Below the pieces are notes generated by a model that saw only the letters and a program-made list of their open reading frames with translations, was not told the DNA's origin and made no database searches. The position numbers and the translations under genes are program-made. 64,000 nucleotides of DNA from an uncultured Lachnospiraceae bacterium (GTDB lineage: Bacteria; Bacillota; Clostridia; Lachnospirales; Lachnospiraceae), in NCBI GenBank assembly GCA_947164865.1, contig CAMUYA010000019.1:1-64000 (forward strand). Direction: 5' to 3'. Positions 21,574 to 31,740 of this stretch are shown in pieces. The first letter of the stretch is position 1. Every line of letters starts with the position of its first letter.

Positions 21574-24438
21574 TCAATATCCATACCAGCCGATTCCTTC
21601 ATCATTCCAGCCGATCTTTACGAGCTTATCTCTTTCTCTCGTGCTTGTGGTGTAATGATGGTTACCGGTCGTAGCGTTGGGGTTATAAAGCCTGTAGAGC
21701 GGAGTTCCCTCGTTATCATCTGAATACCAGCCGATGCCCTCATCATTCCAACCGAGCTTTATAAGTTTATCCCTTTCTTTTTTATTAGGGGTATAGTGAT
21801 GTTCTCCTACATTCGGGTTATAGAGTCTGTACACCGGAGTATTAGAGATCTTAGGGCCTTCCCAGGCAACACCCTCATAATTCCAGCCGGCATCAACCAG
21901 CTTATTTGCTTCCCTCTTGCTGCCGGTATAAAAATGCTCACCACTGTTCGGATTATACATGCGGTACATCAGGCAGTGGCCTTCAGCAAGATCTTTATCG
22001 ATATCGTCCGGAACATATTTGTCATTTTTTTCATCAGTATCAGTAGAAGGCTTTTGACTTTTTCCATCCTCATAAACCTCTACCACTACCGAATCAGATA
22101 TACCCTGTATTGTTACTGTAATTTCTGCCTTTCCTTTAGAAATACCCGTGACCGTTCCTTCACTGTCAACTGTTGCAACAGATGTATCCGAACTGGTCCA
22201 TACTGCTGTAGTATCACCGGTTGCACTCCTTGGATCGTAATTACAGTTAAACTGATACCGTTCTCCCACTGCCAGTTTGGACTGATATGGTGTTATTAGC
22301 CACACGCTTTTGACCGGCTTTATAACATTTACCTTGATCACTGCAGAAAGCTTTCCATCCTTTGTGGTGACGGTAATTTCTGCACTTCCGGTCTTTTCTC
22401 CCAATACTAAGTTTTCGAAAATTCCGCTAGCCTCTACAGACTCATCTCCAACCGTTCTCCGTGCCCAAGAACCCTCCTTAGTATTCTCAAATTGCAGTTT
22501 TGCAACTGATTCATCAGAACTTTTCCATATAAGTGTCTCGGAAGGAAAAACGCCGGATTCCTTGGATTGACCTGTTACAGAAATCTTTTTACATGAAGAA
22601 AATGAATCATTCAGTTCGACTTCAACTGTATCTTCAACAGGTGACAATGACGTTAAGCTTATAGCGTATACTGTTATCTTGATGGTTGCTACCTTTTTCC
22701 CCAGCTTAGTCGTGGCTGTAATGTCAACAGTACCTTCATTCTTACCTGTAACTTTTCCATTCGAATCCACTGTGGCTATCGAAGGATCACTTGACTCCCA
22801 TTTAATACCGCCCGGTGTAGCGCCTGATGGTGTTATGACGGGAGTCAGCGTAATGGTGTCATTTACATAAAGATCACATTCAGAATCACTAAAGCTGATT
22901 CCATTTGGCATAACTATATCAGAGTATGAATCCGGATTCAGACAATGAATATAGGCTCCGTAATCATCATTAGTCGCCCAGTAGATCTTTCCGTTTAAAC
23001 AAACCGGATCTGTGTCTGCCGACAGAACGCACCACTGCATAAACATTGTATCCGTTATCACATTCCCATTTCCATCTATAACAGCACAGTAGCTTTCTGT
23101 ATCAGATATCTGGTCACTGTCATATTTCCAGGTATAATACCATTTTTCGTTGGTATTATAAGATCTTTTCTCCCACATTATTGCAGCTTTATTTCCACCC
23201 AATGATACAACCTTGGGATGGGCGGCATAGTGTTCATCATCATAGGATGTAAGCCAGATAACTCCGTTATCTACCTCATCACCATTTAGACGGAGTTCTG
23301 TTTCGGCTGATGAAGGTTTTGTTCCCTGTACCGTGCGGCTTTCACCCGGTTTTAAAGAATATGTGCCTCCCTCTTTTATGAAAACCTGCATGAACAGATC
23401 TCTTGCAACATCATGTCCTAAGTATCCCGTTTCTTTGGGGATTGCAGATAATTCTCTCTCGGAACTTGCAACAAAGATCAGATTATTATTTATCTCGGCT
23501 ATTCCACCTAGTTGTGCAAAAGTCTCATTATATCCATGATCTCGATTTGCTCCTTCCCTAAAATGAAAGCAGTCACTATCCATGGAAGAATAATCCCAGT
23601 ACAACGTCCCTCCCGAATATGCGAAATTTTCTATAGAAATCTTAAATGACCTTGGATAAGCATCCCCATGGTTTAATATAGCGAATCGATTATCTGACAA
23701 TGCATAGACTCTCTGGTCGAATGAATGGCTGGTATAGGCTGAATCTCCATATCTCTGTACCATATTTGCAGTATCAACATATATAACCATATTAGACTGA
23801 TGGCCGTTATACATCTGTCTCGCATAGTTGATCGCAATAATACCATTTTGTATGTCCATATCGCAGTTTCCTGCGGAAAACGGATATCTTGTTCCGCAAC
23901 CTTCTCCTATTAATCGGTATGGTATGGATGAATATCCATTAATTCCCAACGATTTTATGATTTTACCGTTTTCATCATACTTTGTGACATTTATGGTTTC
24001 ACAATTTGAAGAATCATCGTCATTACATCCCCAAACAGCATAATAGTATCCGTTTTCATCGCATATTACATCACCAAATAAAGGAAGAGAAGCATTAAGC
24101 TCAATTGACTTGATTAATTCCATGTTGTCATCATACTTCTGTATAATCAGCTTCCCATCAGCTGGATAAGCGACATTTATATGGTTATTGTTATCAAGTA
24201 ACGTTACTACTTTCGGAGTTGAAGCCGCATATGTATTAGCGGGAATATAGGTCGATTGTCCGGCCCCATCCAGATTTATCTCATAATGAGTCACGTTTGC
24301 GATCTTTGACGGTTCCGTGCCGAGCAGATGACTGTTCTCTGCCACAGATTCCGAGCTGCTTCCAAACCAGACAGTCCCAAGGATCAGCAGCCCTGAAAGG
24401 CTTAATCCGATAATTCTTTTTACAATGCCCTTTTTCAT
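21574..24438 (-). CDS. Secreted protein, large unassigned N-terminal region + Big2-like domains + DUF5648-like triple repeat (start trimmed to MKKGIVKR)
   Basis: WESSDPSIATVDSNGKVTGKNEGTVDITATT; C-terminal YNPNSGEHFYTGSKREANKL... repeats. Confidence 0.85.
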   Translation of the reverse strand: MKKGIVKRIIGLSLSGLLILGTVWFGSSSESVAENSHLLGTEPSKIANVTHYEINLDGAGQSTYIPANTYAASTPKVVTLLDNNNHINVAYPADGKLIIQKYDDNMELIKSIELNASLPLFGDVICDENGYYYAVWGCNDDDSSNCETINVTKYDENGKIIKSLGINGYSSIPYRLIGEGCGTRYPFSAGNCDMDIQNGIIAINYARQMYNGHQSNMVIYVDTANMVQRYGDSAYTSHSFDQRVYALSDNRFAILNHGDAYPRSFKISIENFAYSGGTLYWDYSSMDSDCFHFREGANRDHGYNETFAQLGGIAEINNNLIFVASSERELSAIPKETGYLGHDVARDLFMQVFIKEGGTYSLKPGESRTVQGTKPSSAETELRLNGDEVDNGVIWLTSYDDEHYAAHPKVVSLGGNKAAIMWEKRSYNTNEKWYYTWKYDSDQISDTESYCAVIDGNGNVITDTMFMQWCVLSADTDPVCLNGKIYWATNDDYGAYIHCLNPDSYSDIVMPNGISFSDSECDLYVNDTITLTPVITPSGATPGGIKWESSDPSIATVDSNGKVTGKNEGTVDITATTKLGKKVATIKITVYAISLTSLSPVEDTVEVELNDSFSSCKKISVTGQSKESGVFPSETLIWKSSDESVAKLQFENTKEGSWARRTVGDESVEASGIFENLVLGEKTGSAEITVTTKDGKLSAVIKVNVIKPVKSVWLITPYQSKLAVGERYQFNCNYDPRSATGDTTAVWTSSDTSVATVDSEGTVTGISKGKAEITVTIQGISDSVVVEVYEDGKSQKPSTDTDEKNDKYVPDDIDKDLAEGHCLMYRMYNPNSGEHFYTGSKREANKLVDAGWNYEGVAWEGPKISNTPVYRLYNPNVGEHHYTPNKKERDKLIKLGWNDEGIGWYSDDNEGTPLYRLYNPNATTGNHHYTTSTRERDKLVKIGWNDEGIGWYGY

Positions 24439-24551
24439 TTTCTTTAACCTTTCAGCGTTTCTCGGTAAATGAATCGTAAGCGCCAACATTTGTCGACGCC
24501 TACGTTTTTTATAATACTATATTTGGAATAAACCGGCTTTTGAATAAATGC

Positions 24552-25907
24552 TTAGTCGGCTAATCCGTACCATGCAATTCCTTCATCGTTCCATCCCTGT
24601 TTAACAAGTTTATCGCGTTCGCGGGTACTGGTTGTATAGTGATGAGAACCTGCTCCGGTCGCATTGGGATTATAAAGTCTGTACAACGGCTTTCCGGTGT
24701 CTTCCGGTTCTGAATACCATCCGATTCCCTCATCTGTCCAGCCGGCCTTGATGAGTTTGTTCTTCTCTTTTTCACTTGTAGTGTAATGATGATCTCCTGC
24801 ATTTTTATTATACAGTCTGTATACAGGATCACCTGATGTCGGGGCGGTCCATCCTTCTCCCTCATAAATCCAGCCTGCATCTACAAGCTTGTTTCCCTCT
24901 TTTTTCTCTGTAGTGTAGAAATGCTCTCCACTGTTTGGATTATAGAATCTGAACAGCACTTCATAACCTTCGGGAACATCTTCTCCCGCATCTTCGGGAA
25001 TATACTCCTTTTTATAACTATAGAATTCCCATTCATGATCTATTACATCCCCAAACTCACTGGATTCCCTTATTTTCTTTCCATCGTCATCATACACTGT
25101 TTCACGAACACTCACATCGGAATCAATGAAGTATGAAACCTGGACCCATACAGGATATCCGTTTTTGTAAGAAATGAAGCCACTACAATAATCATCAGAA
25201 TAATCCAGTCTTGAAAGATCGCCATTCGCCTCATAAGTATATTCGAACTCACCGTCAGGGAAATTTTCTATCCTGTTACCGCTTCTGTCCAGGAAATATG
25301 TATATGAGCCATACTTGTCATGGACGACTTCTTTCCATTTGATCCCGTAGTTATTGTACTCATACTCTGAATATGTATCCCCGCTCGTCACCTTGATCTG
25401 ACGCCCCTGGTCATCGTATTCATATTCATAAAAAGTCTCCGATATTTTTGTTTCCATTGACCATAAAGAATAAAATTGTCTGGTTTCTTTAATTACATCT
25501 CCCTTTTCATTATATTCATACTCGCATTCGTAACTGTAGAATTTATCAAATCCGCCGGTCCCGCTCCATGTTTCCTTTAAAATATTTCCCTTATCATCAA
25601 ACTCCCGTACGCAGACCCCGCCGGATGAATCATTCGGACCATAATAGTAAGATGATCTTTCTATCTTTCCGTCATTTTCAAATGTACTTATCCTTTTCCT
25701 GTAATAAGTGTCTGATGAATCATAGCTTGCGTACTCTGTTGCTTTGGTGTTTTTCCAGCAACCCCCATCCACGACAATGTCGCCCTGGTTTTCAATAGAC
25801 GGCTCCCAGGCATCGGCCTGAACCGGTATAGCAGGGATAAGTAACGCCAAGCCCGCTGCCAGTCCAATCAAACTCTTAGTAATTTTCTTCCGCCAAAAAC
25901 TCTTCAT
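24552..25907 (-). CDS. Secreted YD/RHS-like repeat protein + DUF5648-like triple repeat
   Basis: EYEYNEKGDVIKETRQF...YEYEYDDQGRQIKVTSG repeats; C-terminal FRFYNPNSGEHFYT... repeats. Confidence 0.83.
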   Translation of the reverse strand: MKSFWRKKITKSLIGLAAGLALLIPAIPVQADAWEPSIENQGDIVVDGGCWKNTKATEYASYDSSDTYYRKRISTFENDGKIERSSYYYGPNDSSGGVCVREFDDKGNILKETWSGTGGFDKFYSYECEYEYNEKGDVIKETRQFYSLWSMETKISETFYEYEYDDQGRQIKVTSGDTYSEYEYNNYGIKWKEVVHDKYGSYTYFLDRSGNRIENFPDGEFEYTYEANGDLSRLDYSDDYCSGFISYKNGYPVWVQVSYFIDSDVSVRETVYDDDGKKIRESSEFGDVIDHEWEFYSYKKEYIPEDAGEDVPEGYEVLFRFYNPNSGEHFYTTEKKEGNKLVDAGWIYEGEGWTAPTSGDPVYRLYNKNAGDHHYTTSEKEKNKLIKAGWTDEGIGWYSEPEDTGKPLYRLYNPNATGAGSHHYTTSTRERDKLVKQGWNDEGIAWYGLAD

Positions 25908-25960
25908 TGCTCAATACCCTCCATATATGGTAATTTTTTGTCTGTATTGTCATTTATATA

Positions 25961-27415
25961 TCAATACCCATACCATCCGATTCCTTCATCGTTCCAGCCG
26001 ATCTTTACAAGCTTGTCTCTTTCTTTTTTGCTGGTGGTGTAATGATGATTTCCGGTAGTCGCATTAGGGTTATAAAGCCTGTAGAGCGGAGTTCCCTTTT
26101 TGTCATCAGAATACCAACCGATTCCTTCATCCTTCCAGCCAAGCTTTACAAGCTTATCTCTTTCTTTTTCGCTGGGGGTATAATGATGCTCACCTACGTT
26201 CGGATTGTAGAGTCTGTATACGGGTGTTGCTGACCAGGACGGTCCTTCCCATGCCACACCTTCAAAATTCCATCCGGCTTTTTCAAGGGTTTTCTTTTCT
26301 TTTTCGCTGGATGTATAGAAATGCTCACCGCTGTTCGGGTTATAGAGTCGGAGCATTGTAACGGTTTTTATATAATCCTTGGTGATCAGCTCGCAGACTT
26401 CCGGAGCCTCAAGGAGGTTGGTATATCCGGACTCCCACATTGTTCCGTCAGTCTTTTTCTCATACATCTCAAAAGGAAGTTCCACGACAAGTTCTGATTC
26501 AGTATCAAAAGAAGGCAATTTCTTTGGAGTCTTTAATAAACATAAACTCTTGCATCCAATAAAGCCGGGCAATTTAGCAGAAAAAAGCCCATATTCTTCT
26601 TTACTAGCAATATTGGAAAGATCAAAAGAACTTAAATCAAGTTCTTTGAGAGAATAGCAAAAGTTGAACATAGATGTCATATCCGACACCTTGCTTGTGT
26701 CAAAATTGCTGAGATCTAATTTTTCCAGAGCTTGGCAATTATTGAACATCTGATTCATCGTTTCAACATTACCGGTATCGAGATTTTCAACTCCACACTC
26801 TACCAGAAATCTACAAAAGCCAAACATAAGACTCATATCTGTAACGTTACTTGTGTCTATCTGGCCAAACTTAACGGTCTCCAGACTATCACAATATCCG
26901 AACATAAAAAACATACTTGTTGTTTTGCTGGCATCAACATTAGAAAGATCCACGCTTATCAACTTATCACGAGTTTCGAAACTATACTCTTCTGTTTTTT
27001 CTCCTTTAAAATAGAATAACATTTTAGCATCCGTCATAACCACACCCTCCTCTGTCGTAAAGGATGTGATATTATTCTCCGGGAAAAATTTAGGCCCTCC
27101 AAAGTAGGTTTTATACTCCTTTTCACCGATAACAGCAGTCGTTGGGATTACTATATCGCCTCCTGGTGCTCCCTCTTTATACTGTGTCAGCTGTATAATC
27201 CCATTTTCGGGATCAAGCGTGTACTCATAATCTTCCTGCCACGTTGTATCATCTGCAGCATAAGTCCTCATTTTCCCAAGTCCAAACACGAATAATACCG
27301 CCGCAGTCAGCATGGCGATTCGGGCAATAGACCAAATACCCCTACTACTTCCTTCTCTCACTTTTCTTTCCTCCTTAACCAAGTTGTCTGAATAATTCTT
27401 TTGTTGCCGTTTCAT
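25961..27415 (-). CDS. Secreted BspA/DUF285-type LRR protein + DUF5648-like triple repeat
   Basis: VDLSNVDASKTTSMFFMFGYCDSLETVKFGQIDTSNVTDMSLMFGFCRFL...; C-terminal repeats. Confidence 0.87.
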   Translation of the reverse strand: MKRQQKNYSDNLVKEERKVREGSSRGIWSIARIAMLTAAVLFVFGLGKMRTYAADDTTWQEDYEYTLDPENGIIQLTQYKEGAPGGDIVIPTTAVIGEKEYKTYFGGPKFFPENNITSFTTEEGVVMTDAKMLFYFKGEKTEEYSFETRDKLISVDLSNVDASKTTSMFFMFGYCDSLETVKFGQIDTSNVTDMSLMFGFCRFLVECGVENLDTGNVETMNQMFNNCQALEKLDLSNFDTSKVSDMTSMFNFCYSLKELDLSSFDLSNIASKEEYGLFSAKLPGFIGCKSLCLLKTPKKLPSFDTESELVVELPFEMYEKKTDGTMWESGYTNLLEAPEVCELITKDYIKTVTMLRLYNPNSGEHFYTSSEKEKKTLEKAGWNFEGVAWEGPSWSATPVYRLYNPNVGEHHYTPSEKERDKLVKLGWKDEGIGWYSDDKKGTPLYRLYNPNATTGNHHYTTSKKERDKLVKIGWNDEGIGWYGY

Positions 27416-27463
27416 TGCAACTACATTTCCATTTTATCTTATAATCTTTTTGAATGCAATCAA

Positions 27464-29494
27464 TTAAAACCCACATCTGCTCTCATGGCACGAGAAGTAT
27501 ATGATCTGGTATTCCTGCGAAATCGTATCAAGGAACTTCAGCGCACCCGAAAGCCTGCTCTCGTCGAGATTTACAAATGGATCGTCAAAAATGAGGAAGG
27601 GTTTTTCCATATCATACATGGCATCCACCATCGCCATCCTTCTGCAGAGTCCGACCAGATCTCGGTATCCTTCGCTGAGGGATCTTATATCGTGAGTGGT
27701 CCCCGCCTCCTTAAGAAGGATGTTCAGATTCGCATCGAGTTCGTATTTGTCCGTACTGTCCGAGATCATGTCATGATACTTGTCAAAGGCCTTCTTTATC
27801 TCGTCCATGTACTTTGAAGAAAAGCTTTCCTTTGCTTTCTCAAGGAACTCCCCGGCCTTCTTTGCGATTTCGTATCTTGCGCTTAAATACTCGTATTCCT
27901 CTTCCTGCCTTGCCAGTTCTTCTTCGTTGTCGGTTATGCTTTCAAGCTTTTCATTTGCGGTAGCAAGGTCGCTCTGAAGCTGACTTATGGTTCCCTTTAT
28001 TCTGTCAGTCTCTGACCTGACAGCCTTTGCTTCACGGTTCAGGAGTTCAAGCGACGAATTGTCATCAGGATTCTCTCCATCAGCTTCTGGAATACCATAC
28101 TCCGATTCAAATTCTTCTTTTTCTGACAGAATGCTTTCAAGCTCTTCCCCGATCTTTCCGGCATCCTTCAGGCTGTCCTTAAGTTTTAAAAGATAAGGCT
28201 TGGCAGCCGCAGATTTATCAAGACCGTATCTTTCGAAAAATTCCTTGCATGACTCTTCAGTCGCTTCGATATATTCCTCATCCTCATCTATCGCTCTCAT
28301 CAACTCATCATACTCGTAAGAATCCTCATCGGAATCCTTTGCGGATGACCTTCCCGTAAACAGCGACATAATGATAACGATCAGGCCCACCGCGGCAATG
28401 ATAAGTGCGACCGTCACATTGTGCATCAAAAAGAAGGCTACGGCGCCCCCTGCTATAAACAGAAGTCCCAGAATGATCAGCGTGACTTTGAGTTTCTTTG
28501 CTCCCGCCTTTTTCTGTGCGCGATCGTCGATCACTGACTTAAGACCTCTTGCGGATGCGCAGCTCGATGTCAGGGCATCCCTTTTTCTGTTCGCCTCATC
28601 TATATCATAGATAAGCGCGTCAATTTCCTGTTCTTCGGGAATATCTCCGGGAAATACAGAGAGTTCTTTTTCGTAATTCTCTCGCAGCCTGGCTTCTCTT
28701 TTCAGGATATCCCGGTATTTCTGAACGGTAAACTGCTTATCCTTTTTCGCGCTCAGCTCAGCGGCCTGTTCCTGAAGAAGATTATATTTTTTCTCTCCCT
28801 CAGCGCTCTTTTCCTTGGCGTTCTTTATCGATTCTTCGAGTTCTGCGATCTTTCTTTCAAGGTCGGCTTTTCCCCTTACCTTTTCCTTTAACAGAGCGAT
28901 GGAAGAGCTGAGTTTGCTGAGCTTTCCGGTTGCTCTGTCGGGAGTGTTGGCATTTAAATACTTTTCAATATTTCCTTTTACTTTATCATAATCACCCATA
29001 TCGGCAGTCTCGTCCGAGACATCACCGATCTTGGCCCGGATCCCCACTGTAGCCGTCGTTTGGCAGTCCTGTTGGGCTATAAACACTGTGCGCATAAATG
29101 AATCTGCATCGATCCCAAACAGCTCCTCCCCGACCTTTTCGGTAAAATCACTGCTCACAAGATTTGTCGATGCGTCAAAGAGCGAAAAAGAATCACTTCC
29201 GCTTTTTTTGTCTCCGAAGCTTTTTTCCATACGGTATCTCCTGCCGCCGGCTTCAAATACTATGCTGCCACCGTAAACTCCGGTCTGCCAGGGTTTGAAT
29301 CTCTTTCTTTCATTCTCGATCAGATCCTTTTTTCCGTCCCCAAGAAAGCCGTAGAACATCACTCTGATAAAAGCCGCAAAGGTACTCTTTCCCCAGCCGT
29401 TGTCCTCGTGGATGATGTTTTTTCCGGATGAAAAATCGTGGTCAAAATCGCTGATCTTTCCGAAATTTTCTATATGCGCGCTTATCAGTTTCAT
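27464..29494 (-). CDS. SbcC/Rad50/YhaN-like AAA ATPase with central TM hairpin
   Basis: MKLISAHIENFGKISDFDHDFSSGKNIIHEDNGWGKSTFAAFI; LSEGYRDLVGLCRRMAMVDAMYDMEKPFLIFDDPFVNLDE; central LKVTLIILGLLFIAGGAVAFFLMHNVTVALIIAAVGLIVIIMSLF. Confidence 0.87.
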   Translation of the reverse strand: MKLISAHIENFGKISDFDHDFSSGKNIIHEDNGWGKSTFAAFIRVMFYGFLGDGKKDLIENERKRFKPWQTGVYGGSIVFEAGGRRYRMEKSFGDKKSGSDSFSLFDASTNLVSSDFTEKVGEELFGIDADSFMRTVFIAQQDCQTTATVGIRAKIGDVSDETADMGDYDKVKGNIEKYLNANTPDRATGKLSKLSSSIALLKEKVRGKADLERKIAELEESIKNAKEKSAEGEKKYNLLQEQAAELSAKKDKQFTVQKYRDILKREARLRENYEKELSVFPGDIPEEQEIDALIYDIDEANRKRDALTSSCASARGLKSVIDDRAQKKAGAKKLKVTLIILGLLFIAGGAVAFFLMHNVTVALIIAAVGLIVIIMSLFTGRSSAKDSDEDSYEYDELMRAIDEDEEYIEATEESCKEFFERYGLDKSAAAKPYLLKLKDSLKDAGKIGEELESILSEKEEFESEYGIPEADGENPDDNSSLELLNREAKAVRSETDRIKGTISQLQSDLATANEKLESITDNEEELARQEEEYEYLSARYEIAKKAGEFLEKAKESFSSKYMDEIKKAFDKYHDMISDSTDKYELDANLNILLKEAGTTHDIRSLSEGYRDLVGLCRRMAMVDAMYDMEKPFLIFDDPFVNLDESRLSGALKFLDTISQEYQIIYFSCHESRCGF

Positions 29495-30642
29495 GCCTGT
29501 ATGTCCTCCCCTCGCAGAGCCGCAAGCCCAAAGACTATTATCTGTGCTTTCTCATCATCGGAAAGAGTCTCATCATTTTTCACAAGTCTTACAAACTCTC
29601 CTTTTAAGGAAGCGTCAAGCTCATAATCGTTATAATCCACAAAAAGCTTTGACCTGTCATAAACCTTGGCAAAATAAAAATCCCTGCCAAGTTCCGCCTC
29701 GAGATATCCGGTGTTTTTTTCGCAGTCCGCCGGCACATTTCCCTCAAGAACAGCTTTGATAAGGTCTCTGTCAGTGCATTCGGCCGCATGTGCCGTTTCC
29801 TTTATCTTATCCAGAATATCTGTGGAGTTTTCGCAATCCGAAATATCTGTATGCAGCTCAAACAGATGCCTCTTGGAAAAATCCATCAACTCTCTTTTTG
29901 TCTGTGTATAGTCATTATCATCTATTTCAAGGACCACAAATCCGTGCTCCCCGCACTCATCAAAGCCGCGCCCTTCAAGGCATCCCGGATAGCAGTATCT
30001 TCCCCGTGGCAGAAGATCTCCCTCACAATACTCGTGAACATGTCCTAGGGCAAGATAATCTATGCTCTTATTCTTAAGCTCATTAAGCCCTATGACTTCC
30101 GGCGATCCATCCTGCGAATAAGTGCCTGTCTGACCGTGAAGGGTTACGATATTATAATCCGCCGGATCAAGGTTTAAAAGCGAATACGCCGTGCGATAGT
30201 TGGACAGGGAAAGCTCGATCCCCGAGAGCGTGATCCTTCCGGAGCCATTTTCACCCAGGACATATGTAGTCCAGCTCTCTCCGAAAAGGTGCAGATTCCC
30301 GGGTATTTCATCCATCCCTTCTATGAACCTGTCGCCTCCCCCGTGGTTTCCCTTTATGTAGTAAAAGTCTATTTCCGGGTTATCCCTGAATGCGCTGATC
30401 ACCGCATTTTTCGTCGTTGCGGAAAAAGAATTCGTATCAAAAAGATCCCCCGCTATTATTACGGCGGAGACCCCTTCGGATGCGGCATATCTTATCATAT
30501 CAAGGAAAGTGATCAGTATCTCATTCTTCCTTTCCTTGGCCTTTTCTTTGCTCAGATTGGATGTCATCCTTGAATCAAGATGAATATCCGCACAGTGGAT
30601 CAACTTCATGGCAAACCTCCTTGCATGATAATATTCTAACAC
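29491..30642 (-). CDS. SbcD/Mre11/YhaO-like metallophosphoesterase
   Basis: MKLIHCADIHLDSRM, IIAGDLFDTN, KGNHGGGD, ALGHVHEY; 4-bp overlap with the ATPase gene; start may be internal at MKLIH. Confidence 0.88.
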   Translation of the reverse strand: MLEYYHARRFAMKLIHCADIHLDSRMTSNLSKEKAKERKNEILITFLDMIRYAASEGVSAVIIAGDLFDTNSFSATTKNAVISAFRDNPEIDFYYIKGNHGGGDRFIEGMDEIPGNLHLFGESWTTYVLGENGSGRITLSGIELSLSNYRTAYSLLNLDPADYNIVTLHGQTGTYSQDGSPEVIGLNELKNKSIDYLALGHVHEYCEGDLLPRGRYCYPGCLEGRGFDECGEHGFVVLEIDDNDYTQTKRELMDFSKRHLFELHTDISDCENSTDILDKIKETAHAAECTDRDLIKAVLEGNVPADCEKNTGYLEAELGRDFYFAKVYDRSKLFVDYNDYELDASLKGEFVRLVKNDETLSDDEKAQIIVFGLAALRGEDIQA

Positions 30643-30786
30643 GCAGACACTTCTTTGTAAGCAGTTTTAAGGCAAAAGCCTGGCAATTTTTGGTGGTTAA
30701 ACCCGCGCTTTTATGATATAACTTTGTAAGACGATTTCTCAAAAACAGATCAACGCACCTCAGCCGGTGCATATCGGAGGTCCGAA

Positions 30787-31722
30787 GTGATTGATATAAT
30801 ACTTGATTCTCTGCTGGATGCAGTGATAGATACAGCAAAGCTCGCGCCTTTTTTGTTCCTCACATATCTTGCAATGGAATGGCTCGAGCACCGCACGGAA
30901 GAAAAAACCAAAAAAGCTGTTGAAAAAGCCGGTCTTTCCGGACCTTTTTGGGGCGGTCTTCTGGGAGTAGTACCTCAGTGCGGTTTTTCTGCAGCAGCCG
31001 CCAGCCTCTATGCCGGCCGCGTCATCACCATAGGAACTCTCATAGCAGTCTTTCTTTCCACCTCCGACGAGATGCTTCCCATATTATTATCTTCCGGAAT
31101 AAGCAACTGGTCCATGATGCTGAAGATCCTTGCTGCCAAAATGATCTACGGCATCGTTGTGGGATTTGCTATTGATGCCTTGCACAGATTCCTTATACAA
31201 AAAGGGATCCTGGCAAAAAGAAAAATGCTCCCAGCCTCAACAGACAAAAAGATCCTTGAGGAAGAGCCCGGAACCGAGCACATCAAGGATCTTTGCGAAC
31301 AGGATAATTGCCATTGCGACAAGGGTGCTAAAGGAATCTTTAAGTCTGCCCTTATTCATACCCTGCAGATATTACTTTATATTTTTATCATTACTCTGGT
31401 GCTGAACATCATCATGGAATACGGTGGGGAGGCACTGCTTGGCAGCGCATTTACCGACTATCCCATCGTCCAGTCACTGATCGCGGGTGCGGTCGGGCTT
31501 ATTCCCAACTGCGCCGCTTCCGTACTTATCACGCAGCTTTATCTGGAGGGGATCATCGGGATCGGTGCCATGCTCTCGGGCTTAATGGTGGGAGCCGGCA
31601 CCGGTCTTCTGATCCTTTTAAGATCAAACCGCGGTTTCTTAAAAAATCTGAAAGTCATCGGTGTTCTGTATATTACCGGTGTGATCGGCGGCCTTCTTAT
31701 CGGCCTTATTCCTGTCTGGTGA
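30787..31722 (+). CDS. Putative ArsP_2-type (arsenic efflux / putative manganese) transporter
   Basis: Polytopic; GGLLGVVPQCGFSAAAASLYAGRVITIGTLIAVFLSTSDEMLPILLSSG; GLIPNCAASVLITQLYLEG. Confidence 0.75.
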   Translation: MIDIILDSLLDAVIDTAKLAPFLFLTYLAMEWLEHRTEEKTKKAVEKAGLSGPFWGGLLGVVPQCGFSAAAASLYAGRVITIGTLIAVFLSTSDEMLPILLSSGISNWSMMLKILAAKMIYGIVVGFAIDALHRFLIQKGILAKRKMLPASTDKKILEEEPGTEHIKDLCEQDNCHCDKGAKGIFKSALIHTLQILLYIFIITLVLNIIMEYGGEALLGSAFTDYPIVQSLIAGAVGLIPNCAASVLITQLYLEGIIGIGAMLSGLMVGAGTGLLILLRSNRGFLKNLKVIGVLYITGVIGGLLIGLIPVW

Positions 31723-31740
31723 TCGTATTAGATCTTCCTT

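Noticed and set aside
30787-31722. Cys/His loop CEQDNCHCD in the ArsP_2-like transporter as a novel metal site
   Set aside because: Plausible metal-binding loop, but such loops are expected in metal transporter families; no evidence of novelty.
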